In this document: positions 46,312 to 57,108 of the stretch, one piece after another
Numbering within the stretch: the first letter of the stretch is position 1
Layout of the letters: each line of letters starts with the position of its first letter
Assembly (NCBI RefSeq): GCF_033807715.1
Contig: NC_084610.1
Span: 1,338,501-1,402,500, forward strand
Reading direction: 5' to 3'
DNA from: Cololabis saira
Taxonomy: Eukaryota > Chordata > Actinopteri > Beloniformes > Belonidae
DNA: 64,000 nucleotides
Translations under genes and position numbers: made by a program
The notes under the pieces: model-generated
What the model was told of the DNA's origin: nothing
Database searches by the model: none
The model's input: only the letters and a program-made list of their open reading frames with translations

Positions 46312-46910
46312 AGCCGAGGACACACCAACCCGACGTCGCCCGCTGTTGGCCGACTGCTGTGTCGCCTTGCGTCGCCTGGGTCGGGCTGGGTCGGGCTCAA
46401 AAAGAAGCACTAGACACACCGCAAATACGACACCCAACGGCAACTAGCACGTACGTTCTGCATGAGAGGTAATTCCCCTCCATACCAGCAGGCAGCGGTA
46501 GTCTGTATTCACTCAAAAACCAGGGAAAACCGGAAGCTCTGGGAAGCCGTAAACAAAACAAATAGGCTTCATATTCACACCACGTTTCCACACCACTCTC
46601 GCTACCACAATGCGTAAGAATAAAGAATCGGCACTGGCGTTGTCAGCCCCCTTCAGCTTGTGGAAGAAGAAAAGAGCTTTGCTTTCTTAGCTTAGCTTTG
46701 CTTTCGTCACTTCCGTTTCTTCGCTACCTGAACAGCCAATCACAGAGTGAGCTGTTTGACCGACGGCCGACGCCGATTCGGCTGAAAAGCTGCCGAGGGG
46801 CGGCCGACCTGTGGCGACGTGCGGGACACACCGGGGAAACTAGCCCGACAGACGCACCGACGCTCATCGACGGCCTGGCGGCCGACAGTCGGCTTGGTGT
46901 GTCAGGGCCT
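46312..46910. mobile_element. DNA transposon family with GACACACCAA ends, copy 2
   Basis: AGCCGAGGACACACCAACCC to GGCTTGGTGTGTCAGGGCCT. TTAAAGTC is repeated on both sides (46301-46308, 46911-46918). Matches 9503-10364 at both ends; lacks the nested MITE. Confidence 0.78.
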
Positions 46911-46918
46911 TTAAAGTC

Positions 46919-47441
46919 ATCGTGGTGTTCAGACTACACGACCAGGACAGGACGCCACAAAAGATCCGGACTGACAACTCTTTTAAACCACACTCAGGAA
47001 ATAAACCTGTAGCCATGTGTAAAAGAGTTAAATCCTTTAAAGGAGGAAAGAAAGGAGTGATACTACCATAAGTCAAAAACAAAAAAGTATAATGTGTTGT
47101 CTCACTTCATGGGTTTCCTTCAAGACGGGGACATCACCGTCACCGTCCACTCTCATTGGGCGGAGCTTAAAAGGGAAGAATAGCAATGATTCCAGATATT
47201 TAGCGTCCACAAACATATTCGATGGATCTTGGAGTCGGGAAACCATCAAATGCTGGAAAGCTTGTTGTGGGCTTGGTCGTCGTTCCCCCGGGGCTGGTTT
47301 GTGCCGTCCGGGTGCTACCGACCCCAAGTCAGGAGACAAACTACAAACGGAGGTGACGTCAGACCAGAGCGGAGGTCTCGGTGTCGTGTACAGGATGTGA
47401 ACTGGAAACTTAAATTCAGCCGATCGTTCGGTGCATCTCGG
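46919..47441. other. Mostly unrecognised; end of a hAT F-like fragment at right
   Basis: No gene signal. 47421-47438 (CCGATCGTTCGGTGCATC) resembles the end of hAT family F, so part of this stretch may be a decayed copy. Confidence 0.35.
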
Positions 47442-48154
47442 CAGAGGTGTCTTCAGTATTCACATTCATTACTCAGGTAGAAGTATAGATACTAGAGTTT
47501 AAAAATACTCCTGTAGAAGTTGAAGTATCAACTCAAGCTTTTTACTCAAGTAAAAGTATAAAAGTACTGGTTTCAAAACTACTTAAAGTATAAAAATAAA
47601 AGTAATGTAAGGGGAGAAAAAGCCATTAAGGACAAAAGCCATTGAAAATGAATGCATCTTAGTATAATGCAAATATATTAAAGAACCATATATGTGTACT
47701 ATTGAGCATTAACATGTGTTTCAGAGAGCAGCAGATATGATGACTAGTTGCTATAAGTATTGTAATGGTGCAAAAAGTCAAACTTCATGTTCATGTTATC
47801 ATTTATCCTAACCTTTATTGGAATGTACATCCAAGTTTAGTTGCAGGAATCTGAGGGAACGGATGTAAGAACAAAACTGGACAAGAACATCTGAAACAAC
47901 CACAACCAAATTCACTCTATCCGGATGGAGCAATTTAACTGGATAGTTTTTATTTAAAGGCCCAAATGAAATAGAGTAACGAGGCTGTTTTTAAAATGTA
48001 AGGAGTAAAAAGTACAGATAATTGTGTGAAAATGTAAGGAGTAAAAGTAAAAGTCGTCTGAAAAATAATAATTACTCCAGTGAAGTATAGATAACCAAAA
48101 TTTCTACTTAAGTAAGGTAACGAAGTATTTGTACTTCGTTACTTGGCACCTCTG
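47442..48154. mobile_element. hAT (Tol2-like) family B, copy 4
   Basis: CAGAGGTGTCTTCAG to GGCACCTCTG (one base off the family consensus). The flanks CATCTCGG and TACGTGAC do not match, so the target duplication is lost or one flank has been rearranged. Confidence 0.92.
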
Positions 48155-48953
48155 TACGTGACGTATTTCAGCCAACGCGTCTGTTTTCTATGATTAAACA
48201 TCAGCATTACAGCTGAAGTCTGGTTCTCGGTTGTTTTAGGTGTCATTTTTAAGGATGACTGTTGAATGGACTCTCCCTGAAACATCCTCAGCTCAAGTGT
48301 TCAGCTCCGAGGATCCTCTTCCTGTCGCATTGTGCTCGGTCCTTGATGCGACCTGTTCATATTTCTGAGCTCCGCGTCTCCCTGAATCAATTTCCTGTCT
48401 CGCAGAAACCTTGAGTATTGTTGAGTTAGCAGGAGCTGGATGTTTTAAGAGTGTTTGTGGAAGTCTGTGTGTGTGTGGGGGGGGTGACGGGCTGCCAAGG
48501 CCTCTCCGGTCATTACTGTAACTGGATGACATGTCAGGGGACTCCTTTTATTTTCCTGTTCTTAGCAGCGAAGGTGGATTAAACCTGCCGGCCCCAGAAG
48601 CAGTTTGAGTTTCCCTTGCAAGCAGAATATCGGCCAGTTTCTGAAACCCTCCGACGGCCCGGCACAAGAGAAAATACTCCGACTGGATGCTGGACGTTTG
48701 ACTACACCCACAAAAACCCTTCTTATCTCTGATGTCATCGAGCCTTTGGTGGTCCCTCGTGTTGCTTTCCTCAAGTAAAATTATGATCATCTTTATCACC
48801 TGAGGAAAACCAGACGAGACACAATGAAAATCCTGGTCATGTGAGGATAACGATAATTAAATATATAATGCAATATCGTAGAGGAATAAAATCAAGACTA
48901 AAATGTAGATTACAAAATAAAAACTGCTAAAATGTCGTTGACCAAAACGAGAC
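48155..48953. other. Mostly single-copy; AT-rich element-like end
   Basis: 48840-48953 has repeated ACTAAAATG / AAACGAGAC words like those at 50340-50520, and may be one old repeat split by the LTR element. Confidence 0.4.
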
Positions 48954-49270
48954 TGTCAGGATTTGACATTTTCCTGTTTTATTTTGAAAGCCCATGTCTT
49001 TGTGTTTGACCTTCCTGTTTCCATCTGCCCTGATTGTCTGCACCTGTGTCTCTAGTCTTGTATTTCCCTGCTCCTCACTGGTCCGTCCTGTTTGCTCCTC
49101 CATGTTTTCCATGTCATGTTTTTGTAAGTTTTTGATTCTAGCTTCACAGTCTGATGTTATATCCTGCTCAACAGCGTTCTTGGTTTTGTTTTTGAGCGAT
49201 AAATCTCAGTTTTTTGGAACTCCTGCCTCCTGCTCTCCTGCATCTGGGTCCTCATTAAACCTTCCTAACA

Positions 49271-49286
49271 GAACGGACCAGCCCGG
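49271..49286 (+). other. Leader with self-priming-type primer site
   Basis: 16 nt between LTR and gag ATG. 49273-49281 (ACGGACCAG) is the exact complement of CTGGTCCGT at 49078-49086 inside the LTR. Same design as at 8991-9006 but unrelated sequence. Confidence 0.7.
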
Positions 49287-49589
49287 ATGGACCCGGTCGG
49301 AGAGTGGATAACCCTATGGGAGTATTTCCGCCGGGAGGCAGAGAAGACAAAGCCCCGGTTTGAGGAGGAGGAGTCAACCCTTCTGGGGAACTCGCCTGGC
49401 TCGAGGGGGGCCCAGGTGTGTTCAACCCCAGGGGAAACGACGTTAGCGTCAGCCCCTCGGACGCCACGGCCAAGTTCCACGCCACGGCCGCTGCCACAGC
49501 CCAAGCCTAGGTCCCAAGGACGGCCCCTGAACTTTGACTATGTGTTGGCCTGCTCTCCTGCATCTGGGTCCTCACTAAAACCTTCCTGA
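49287..49589 (+). pseudogene. gag: gypsy Gag N-terminal fragment, second element
   Basis: 100-codon frame starting MDPVGEW 16 nt after the LTR, acidic/basic then Pro-rich (PRTPRPSSTPRPLPQPKPR). The last 15 or so codons read the remnant 3' LTR. It resembles Gag only by place, start and composition. No capsid core or zinc knuckle remains. Confidence 0.65.
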
Positions 49590-49622
49590 AAGAGATGAGA
49601 CCAAATGTTCTAGCAAAGATCC

Positions 49623-49945
49623 TTAATGTCCATGTTTTCAGTAGTTTCTCTGGTTTAATGTCCATGTTTTCAGTAGTTTCTCTGGTTTAATGTCCATGTT
49701 TTCAGTAGTTTCTCTGGTTTAATGTCCATGTTTTCAGTAGTTTCTCTGGTTTAATGTCCATGTTTTCAGTAGTTTCTCTGGTTTAATGTCCATGTTTTCA
49801 GTAGTTTCTCTGGTTTAATGTCCATGTTTTCAGTAGTTTCTCTGGTTTAATGTCCATGTTTTCAGTAGTTTCTCTGGTTTAATGTCCATGTTTTCAGTAG
49901 TTTCTCTGGTTTAATGTCCATGTTTTCAGTAGTTTCTCTGGTTTA
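49623..49945. repeat. 32-bp minisatellite, ten identical copies
   Basis: Unit TCCATGTTTTCAGTAGTTTC plus TCTGGTTTAATG, ten copies in a row, with no differences that I can see. The last copy is cut before ATG. Confidence 0.97.
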
Positions 49946-51459
49946 GTTCTGCTGGGTGACGTTAGTCCTCAATCCCAGTCGCTGCAGCAGGAATCAGATC
50001 CAGAAGATGCAGCTGCAGAGTTAGAGGCTGATGCCGTTAACGCAGAGCTCTAGTTAACGGCCATTAAAAACAAAGTTACATAGAGAAACGTGGGGATCTG
50101 CTCTGGGGGGGAGAAGAAGAAGATCCATCTTTGGATACACTTTCTACATAGACGTGGAAAAGAAAACCCAATGTGTCGTCGGAAAAGAAAAAGACGAGGA
50201 GAAATGCGGAAGAATAAATATGTTGTAAACTCTAATTAGAGTCTTCTGTATCTGGAATGAATGTATTCTTGAGTCTATAAGGTAACAATAATATAATAAA
50301 AAGAAAACCTTGTTTGAATTGTAAAATAGGTTTGGATAAATACAATCTTTGACTAAAACTAGACTAAAATGGTCCTGGACAATTCTGACTAAAATAAGAT
50401 TAAAATACTCAGACTTTTAGTCGACTGAAACTTGACACGACTAAAAGGAGAATGAACGTGACTAAAACTAATAAAAACTAAAATGATAGCTGGACCCAAA
50501 GACTAGACTAAAACTAAAATTGAACCAGGCTGACAAAAACAACACGACCTCGCGGGTTCTTCTCTCCCCCCGTCTGGATTCTATGTTCGGTCTTTGGAGT
50601 CATGGATGGATGTCCACTTTTAGCCGTAGAGGACGGCTGACGCAGCATCACCAGGATCGCTGCACTGCTCCCTGCACTTCCTGTCACGCGTTACAATCAC
50701 AAACAAGTGACCAGAGTGCTGTTCCAAACTAGTAACCTGGTCTCCAGTGTCTTTATTTTTACCAGGCTGCAGTAATTTGCATTGTGCTGAGTTGTGTAAG
50801 GTTTCACACCCACAAACTCCGCATGGCCTTATGCAACAACACCCCGCATGCACCATGGCCGTTGTGCCGGTGTCGCGCTGAGGGATTTCCTCACACAAAG
50901 GTGCTTCCTGTGTAGCTGTAACTGGCTGCAGAAGTTACCTGAGGAAGGCCGAGCCCCGCTCTGCTGACGCCGCTGGAGGATCTGGAGGTTCTTGAACTCG
51001 GCCTCTCGGGAGTCGTGTGTTCTAGTTTCAGTCTGACGGTGAAAGGTGAACAGATACGAGTGGCAGATTTCTGTCTAGGCCACGCAGGAGTGTGTGTTTG
51101 ATTAGAGTGTGTGTGTGCGGTTGGCTGCACCTCACCGGCTTTCCTGTTACCGGCAGTGAACAACCAACGGCCGGGCCCCCTCACCACAGGCAGGATGTCA
51201 GGTGCTGTTACATCACACCCCGACGCCCCAGCACGCCATCCGGGGCTTTTCCTTCGCCCGGGTCACGGCGGCGGGTCGCGACGGGTCGTCAGATGCTCTT
51301 CCTGGTACAGTCCTCCCCGGTTGTCCAAGCTGGGAACCGTTGCTATGACAACACCGGCACGGGGGTGATGTGGGGTTCAGTGTCCTGCCTGAAGAGACTC
51401 CACCCACTACATCAAGGCCACGCCCTCAAAACTGCGAGGAAATTAGGTTTTCTTTAATA
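49946..51459. other. Mostly single-copy; ACTAAAA-rich patch
   Basis: 1.5 kb without a gene. 50340-50520 is a degenerate ACTAAAAC / GACTAAAAT array, probably the tail of an old repeat. Other frames lack signatures. Confidence 0.4.
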
Positions 51460-51489
51460 TGAAATGAAGGTTTGTGTCCATTCATTTCT

Positions 51490-51870
51490 GCAAAAAAGAG
51501 CCATAAGAATAATCAGTAGAAAATGATATAGAGATCCAACAAATCCATTATTCCTTCAGTTAAAATTGTTGAAATTTCATGAATTAGTAGACTATAGTAT
51601 TCTGCAAATTGTGTTTAAAGCTCATAAAAAAACTTTACCAATCAATATTCAGAAAAGATTTGAAAAAAGGGAAAGCAAGTATAACTTAAAAGGAGCAGAG
51701 ATTTTTTAAAAACCAAGATGCAGGACTAAATTGATGGAACGTTGTGTTTCTGTGAAAGGAATCAGTTTATGGAACAATCTGAATAAAGAAAACAAAGAAT
51801 CCAAATCAAACATTACATTCAAAAGAACAATTAAAGCCTGTATGTCAAGTAAATATAATGAAAAATGTTA
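51490..51870 (+). pseudogene. LINE reverse transcriptase C-terminal tail
   Basis: In one frame, LQKRAIRIISRKYRDPTNPL is followed by a stretch including KLLKFHELVDYSILQ, an in-frame stop, then CVSVKGISLWNNLNKE and FKRTIKACMSSKY ending in TAG near 51870. The order AIRII, NPLF, GISLWNNL, FKRTIK is the usual C-terminal end of jockey/CR1-group LINE RT proteins. RT active-site residues are not included because of 5' truncation. One internal stop (after the GAEIF segment) makes it a pseudogene. Clade is inference. Confidence 0.75.
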
Positions 51871-51918
51871 GTTAAGTTTGATTGACATACCCATAGACGG
51901 AGGTAATTTTATTTTATT

Positions 51919-52153
51919 CAGTCAGTCATCTTCTTCCGCTTTATCCGTTACCGGGTCGCGGGGGCAGCAGCCTCAACAGGGATGCCCAGACTTCCCTCAC
52001 CCCAGACACTTGCTCCAGCTCTTCCGAGGGAAGTCTGAGGCGTTCCCATAGACATAGTCTCTCCAGCGTGTCCTGGGTCTTCCCCGGGGTCTCCTCCCGG
52101 TGGGACATGCCTGGAACACCTCCCTAGGGAGGCGTCCAGGCGTCCAGGAACCA
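51919..52153 (-). mobile_element. Second non-LTR retroelement inserted into the LINE tail
   Basis: Flanked by a 14-bp duplication AATTTTATTTTATT (51905-51918, 52154-52167). On the minus strand it carries codons for a Pro/Arg-rich end (GRRPRGRPRTRWRDY) typical of the C-terminus of a fish LINE. Its 3' tail is GATGACTGACTG. Frame broken downstream. Confidence 0.8.
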
Positions 52154-52494
52154 AATTTTATTTTATTTTAGTTTTTTATTTACTTAGTTGTTGTTGTTTT
52201 TTTTTTTTTAATTTTAATTTATGTTAATTGTGAATTTATTTCTTGGAAAAAGGGGCAGATCAGATAAGATTCTTCTTCTTTCTGCTCCCTTTTCATTCAC
52301 AATTTAAGAACATTTGTATTTGTATTGAATTGTATTGAATTGTTTTGTTTTTTTGAATGAAATTAAGAATAAATGAAATGAAATGAAATGGAGCTGGTTG
52401 CATAAACTATGATTCCTTAGTAAAAACGACTAACACCAAATTTCATCTTGCTTGAAGAAACAACTTGTCATTCATCACACAATGCGTGAATGCT

Positions 52495-53003
52495 TTAAGG
52501 AGACCTATTATGAAAAACAGGTTTTTTCTTGCTTTATCATATATAAAGTGGTCTCCCCTCAGCCTGCCAACTCAGAGAAGGAGGAAACAACCAGATTCTG
52601 CAGTGTCTGTACAGCCGCCCGGATGATCGTCCAGTGTGATGTGGATCTACGAGCCAATAAGATTCTGCTCCTGTCATTACGGAACGACGGGACCGATTTA
52701 CATCGGTCGTCCTCCGATGCGTGAAACCACGCCCACAACTAACTCCGCCGGCCGGAGCTTCCTCCATTTTTTCGTAGTGGTGTATCGCGTAATTCAGGCA
52801 GCCAATCAGCACAGAGCATCATTATCATAGCCCCGCCCACTCAGAATCCTGCATAGATAATCAGGTTAGAGAATGGGAAGATAAAGACATGGTTTAGAGG
52901 CTGCATTTCTAATTTATTTAGCAAAAACAATCAAAAGCTTGTTTTTAAGACATTCAAGGTCTGTTTAAAATAGGTATTAGATGCCATAATAGGTCCCTTT
53001 TAA
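52495..53003. mobile_element. TTAA-flanked MITE, copy 1
   Basis: TTAA (52495-52498) then GGAGACCTATTATGAAAAAC; right end GCCATAATAGGTCCCTTT then TTAA (53000-53003). TTAA targets fit piggyBac or Kolobok-type elements. Non-coding. Copy 2 at 56138-58454. Confidence 0.82.
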
Positions 53004-53402
53004 GTTTTCCCTCTTCATTTGTATTTCTATATGTAAAGAAAAAAATGTGCAAAAGGGAGTTTTGAATGCATTTTTATTCATCCCAATGACTCAGCTTCTT
53101 TTTTTTTTCCAGTGAACAATTTTTGATAATGTATAATACAAAAATATGAAATATGACATATCCCATTCAACTAATTAGCACGTATAGGGCAGTATGCAAG
53201 TGCACAGCCTTTTGCAGATATTTATTCCACCTGCAGCACACAGTATAGTCCTTCTTTTGAGGGCAGAACTGACATCTCTTCCTCTTACTGGCCCTAGCTG
53301 GGGAAGTTACATTTCAAGTTAAAAAACATTGTTTAAAGGATTTTATTTTTTTTTAAACACAGTGGCAGATCATTGTGACCCGAGGACAACAGGAGGGTTA
53401 AG
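53004..53402. other. Single-copy AT-rich stretch
   Basis: About 400 bp, no gene signal. Confidence 0.4.
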
Positions 53403-53404
53403 TA

Positions 53405-54322
53405 CCGTATTTTCTGGACTATAAGCCTATATGCATATAAGCCGCATCCGCTCTATTTTAAAAAAAATAAATAAAAAAAGATATACAAGCCGCACCTGCA
53501 TACAAGCCTTATCTGCTCTATTTAAAAAAAAAAGATATGCAAGCTGGATATCGATGTTGTTAGATTAGATATTTACTACATGTACAGAAGGATTCTGAAC
53601 TGTAAATGATGTACATGTTTGTACCTAAATAGATCCTTTCCTAACAGTGTCTTTTAACACGGCAGCAACTTTGCTGATTAAAATGGGACAGAACCAAGAG
53701 AAAATAACCGGTATTTATTTATCTATTTATCTGTTTGAAATCTGCTTCTACCTACTTCTATCTGCTAAGGAAGAAGTAGCGTATTCTTCTTTGCATTTAT
53801 TTTGTCTTAGTTTTGATTCTAATTCCGGTTCAACCGGTTCAATCAACCTGGGACTTGATGATTGGGCCAGAGCTTCAGGAGCTGCGTGCTGGCCTGCAGT
53901 GCACCCCTGGTCATCCCGTTGCTGCCTCCACCTGCCTGCTGTGCTGTTGCCGTCCCTGACCCACCAGTCTGGCCCTCGGCAGGAGGGTCCCCCCTTATGA
54001 GCCTGGTCCTGCTCAAGGTTTCTTCCTCCTAAAGGGGAGTTTTCCTTGCCACTGTTTGGCTTAAGGCTTTTCTCCCACTAGGGGAGTTTTTACCTGCCAT
54101 TGTTTATGTAATAACTGCTCGGGGGTTTATGTTCATGTTCTGGGTCTCTGGAAAGCGTCTAGAGACAACTTTTGTTGTATTAGACGCTATATAAATAAAA
54201 TTGAATTGAAAATTAGAGCGCCCCCTAGCGGTGGAAGAAAAATCCACAGAATAGCTGCACCTTTGTATAATCCGCATGGGTCAAAACCTATGAAAAAAGT
54301 AGCAGCTTACAAGAAAATACGG
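53405..54322. mobile_element. TA-flanked element with CCGTATTTTCT ends, holding a LINE end
   Basis: CCGTATTTTCTGGACTATAAG to a complement ending AGAAAATACGG, TA on both sides (53403-53404, 54323-54324). TATAAGCCGC units repeat inside. The LINE 3' end at 53844-54208 is nested in it. Confidence 0.72.
53844..54208 (+). repeat. LINE-type 3' end, copy 2
   Basis: Same as 31-400, from AACCTGGGACTTGATG to ATAAAATTGAATTGAA. Nested in the TA-flanked element. Confidence 0.8.
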
Positions 54323-54346
54323 TAAGTGCGCCCGCTGGGTGAACGC

Positions 54347-55012
54347 TAGGGGTGTGCAAACAAGAGTACCTCCCGATTCGATTTGATTTCGATTATTGGA
54401 GCTTCGATTCTTCGATTCTTCGTTTATAACGATTGTCGATTGGATTATTGGTGCCACGATTCTTGGATTATTGTGATTTTTAATGCTTTTTTCCATACAA
54501 GATTGATTTTGTCTTCATCTGTGGCTACAATTGTAAATAAATAGCCAATCAATTAACTCAGTTCCTCTAACAACACTCATTAAGTAAATAACAAGGTTTT
54601 TTGAACATTTGACATGTATTTTTCAAAGACACAAAATAATGTATTTTATGACTATGTAAACATTTGCTCTTTGACTTACTTAACTTTGACCAGGGAAAGC
54701 TGCACTTGCATGAGAGCGCCCTCTATTGGCGGAAAACACTGAAAACGGTCAAGCCCTGGATTTAATGAGTTCATTAATTCAAGTAAACAAGATATGAACT
54801 TAGTGTAAACATATCTGCCATATTTCAAGTGAACAATAAGAAATGTGCATTCTTGAAAATGAAATGATTCAGCAGCTTATTCAGTCTGGAATCTGGATAG
54901 GATAACTAAAAAAATAAATAAATAAAAAATAAAAAAATTAATTAATTGATTCCAAATCGTCACGTGACGCACCGCGATGCATCGACACATCGATGAATTG
55001 CACCCACCTCTA
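54347..55012. mobile_element. hAT miniature element, family I
   Basis: TAGGGGTGTGCAAAC, right end complement TAGAGGTGGGTGCAATTC; perfect 8-bp duplication GTGAACGC (54339-54346, 55013-55020). GATTCTTCGATT-type subterminal words. Non-coding. Confidence 0.94.
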
Positions 55013-55020
55013 GTGAACGC

Positions 55021-56137
55021 TGTTCTTCTGGCTGCTGAGGTCAGCGCCACCATCGCTGAGGTCGGGTCAGCGTTGGGACCGAGTATCCTCCGCTGGAGAG
55101 GCGGTGGCGGGTCCGAGCCTCCAGACCGCTCGTACGTCCTCTCCTCTCATCCTAACCGAGCTGAGTCTGTCCTCCAGGAGCTACTTCAGATCTGATTCGT
55201 GCCGTCAAGCCTCCCAGCCTGCAGCCCGCGTGAGTCTTATTAGGCCGCCGGCCCGACAGTGCGAGTTAGAGGGGAGCAAAACTTAACGTCACGTCTTTGC
55301 TGTTGGTAGCGTCGGCCGTCTGAAGGGATCACTTTGGCAGTTTCACTGTCTGTTTTCATTTCTTTAGTTGATCAACGAGCCATTCTACCCCCCAAAAAGA
55401 ATTTCTCTTTAATTATCTCAACTTTCCTCCCCAAGCTGTTGGCCTGTCAGCGGCTTCAGCTTCAGCCTCATGCTCCGCTGAACATCCCTCCATCCTTCCA
55501 TCCTTCCCGAGCAGCTCGGCGTCGGCCGAGGCCTTGAACCGCTCTCCGGGGCTGGTTGGGGCTGACAGCGCTCCGTCGCTCCTTCATCCAGCTCTGGCTG
55601 CAGTTGCGTCCCTCCTGGGCCAAATCAGAACAAGTTCAGAAGAAAGTAACTCTAAATAAACAAGGGAGAAGTAAAGTTGTGCGCAAGGCAGCCTCAAAAT
55701 AGTTATTTCATAAAAGTCCAGATACAAATAGCAATCATCGAAATCAGAATCAGAAAGACATGTATTGCCACATACAAGGACACACACAAGGAATTTGTTG
55801 TGTTGATTGGTGCAATATAACAAATAAAAAAGTTGGTTTTAAAGTGCCGGAGTAATGAGTCTGTGAAATATTAAAAGCAATAAAGTTTTATTTTCCTCTG
55901 AACAGAAAGGTGTTTAAAACTCTTTGAGGACCTGAATGACAGTGCTGAAGTAACGACATTCAAGGGTGTTTTAGAGCATCGTAACTTCCAGCAAGTTAAG
56001 TCTCCAAAGTTCTCCCCGTGTTAAAGGTTAGTTTAAACCAATTTAAAACGCCTGAAGTCGCGTCAAAAGTGGGGACATCAATGTCAAAATAAGCCTGAAG
56101 AAATAGGAACCACCATTGAGCACTTGGGCCATTTCAC
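55021..56137. other. Mostly single-copy; LINE-like scrap
   Basis: 1.1 kb without a gene. 55740-55825 (ATCAGAATCAGAAAGACATG, CAAGGAATTTGTTG) resembles the tail of a widespread fish LINE/SINE. Confidence 0.4.
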
Positions 56138-56664
56138 TTAAAGGGACCTATTATGAAAAACAAGTTTTTTCTTGTTTTAACATATATAAAGTGGTCTCTC
56201 CTCACCCTGCAAAGACAGGAAAGATTAAATCCCATGAAATTCTACAAGGTCTGTCCCCCGCCCGGCTGAATCCTCCAGTGTCATGTGACTTCTACGAGCC
56301 GTTCAGAATCTGCGCAGGCAGGTGGAAGCAGCAACGGGATGACCGGGACCGCAGGCCAGCATGCAGCTCCCGAGGCTCCGGCCTGCAAACATGCACAAAA
56401 GAGAAAAAAGGGGGGCCGGCACAAGAAACTACAGGAACGATGGACAAAAATGATAGCTATGATTTATTTATAATAAATAAAAATGGTAATGGAGAAGAGA
56501 GGAAGGGAAAATGAGCGGAGAAGAAGGGTGAGAGGTACCGCCCAGTGGATCATGTCGGTGCCCCCCTGCAGCATAGGCCTATAGCAGCATATCTACCACC
56601 AAGCTATATTTGAGACTAACTATTATAGTCTTGTTCTAACATAAATGAAATGATGAGGAATTGG

Positions 56665-56854
56665 GCCGCTCGGTGGCGCAGTGGTTTAAGCGGCGGCTCA
56701 TATACTGAGGCTACAGTCCTCCTGCAGCGGTCGCGGGTTCGAATCCAGCCCGCGCACCTTTGCTGCGTGTCTTCCCCGTTCTCTCTCTCTACCCCTTTCC
56801 AGTCTGCATCTCAATAAAGGGCCACTAGAGCCCAAAAAAATCTTTAAAAAAAAA
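56665..56854 (+). mobile_element. tRNA-derived SINE
   Basis: Pol III box A TGGCGCAGTGG at 56674-56684 and box B GGTTCGAATCC at 56736-56746, then a C/T-rich body and A-rich tail. Perfect 24-bp target duplication (56641-56664 and 56855-56878, starting ATAAATGAAATGATGAGG). The exact duplication implies a recent insertion. The tRNA-like part has lost cloverleaf pairing, so it is not a tRNA gene. Confidence 0.93.
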
Positions 56855-56967
56855 ATAAATGAAATGATGAGGAATTGGAGTAAATAACTGTGGTGTAACT
56901 GTTTAGAATTCAATTAAATCTTCCTGTGTGAAGACGAGGTGACCCATTCCCTCTTCAGGGAACTAAA

Positions 56968-57052
56968 GGCTGATTTTTGGTTCCGCGTTTCACCAACGCA
57001 GAACCTACGGCGTAGGGTACGCGTCGATTTAACGAAGAACCGTAATTCAGGC
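56968..57052. mobile_element. Palindromic MITE, copy 3 (short)
   Basis: GGCTGATTTTTGGTTCCGCG and CCTACGGCGTAGGG on the left, GTCGATTTAACGAAGAACCG on the right. Shorter centre than the other two copies. Confidence 0.75.
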
Positions 57053-57108
57053 ACCGTGTAACTGCATGCGAGCGTCCGACTATCGCGTCGAGCTGCGTGA
57101 CATCGGAC

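Larger units (their letters stand above)
48954..49596 (+). mobile_element. Collapsed gypsy-type LTR element (5' LTR, gag start, 3' LTR tip)
   Basis: 5' LTR 48954-49270 (317 bp, TGTCAGG..CCTAACA), a gag start, then about 40 bp matching the LTR 3' end (49549-49588). GAGAC occurs at 48949-48953 and 49597-49601, a probable 5-bp target duplication, although the LTR tip is degenerate. All of pol is gone. Confidence 0.8.
51460..52386 (+). mobile_element. 5'-truncated LINE (RT C-terminus and 3' UTR)
   Basis: It contains the end of a reverse transcriptase reading frame, then a 3' UTR and a GAAAT-repeat tail (52372-52389). The same UTR occurs in reverse at 22890-23940. A different retroelement is inserted at 51919-52153. 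Confidence 0.85.

Noticed and set aside
47073..47339. 88-codon minus-strand frame as a transposase piece
   Set aside because: I could not see metal-binding or catalytic residues; nearby hAT F-like terminal sequence is too short to support it.
56665..56760. Functional tRNA gene
   Set aside because: Boxes A and B are good, but acceptor and anticodon stems do not pair, and the sequence continues into a SINE body with a tail and 24-bp target duplication.
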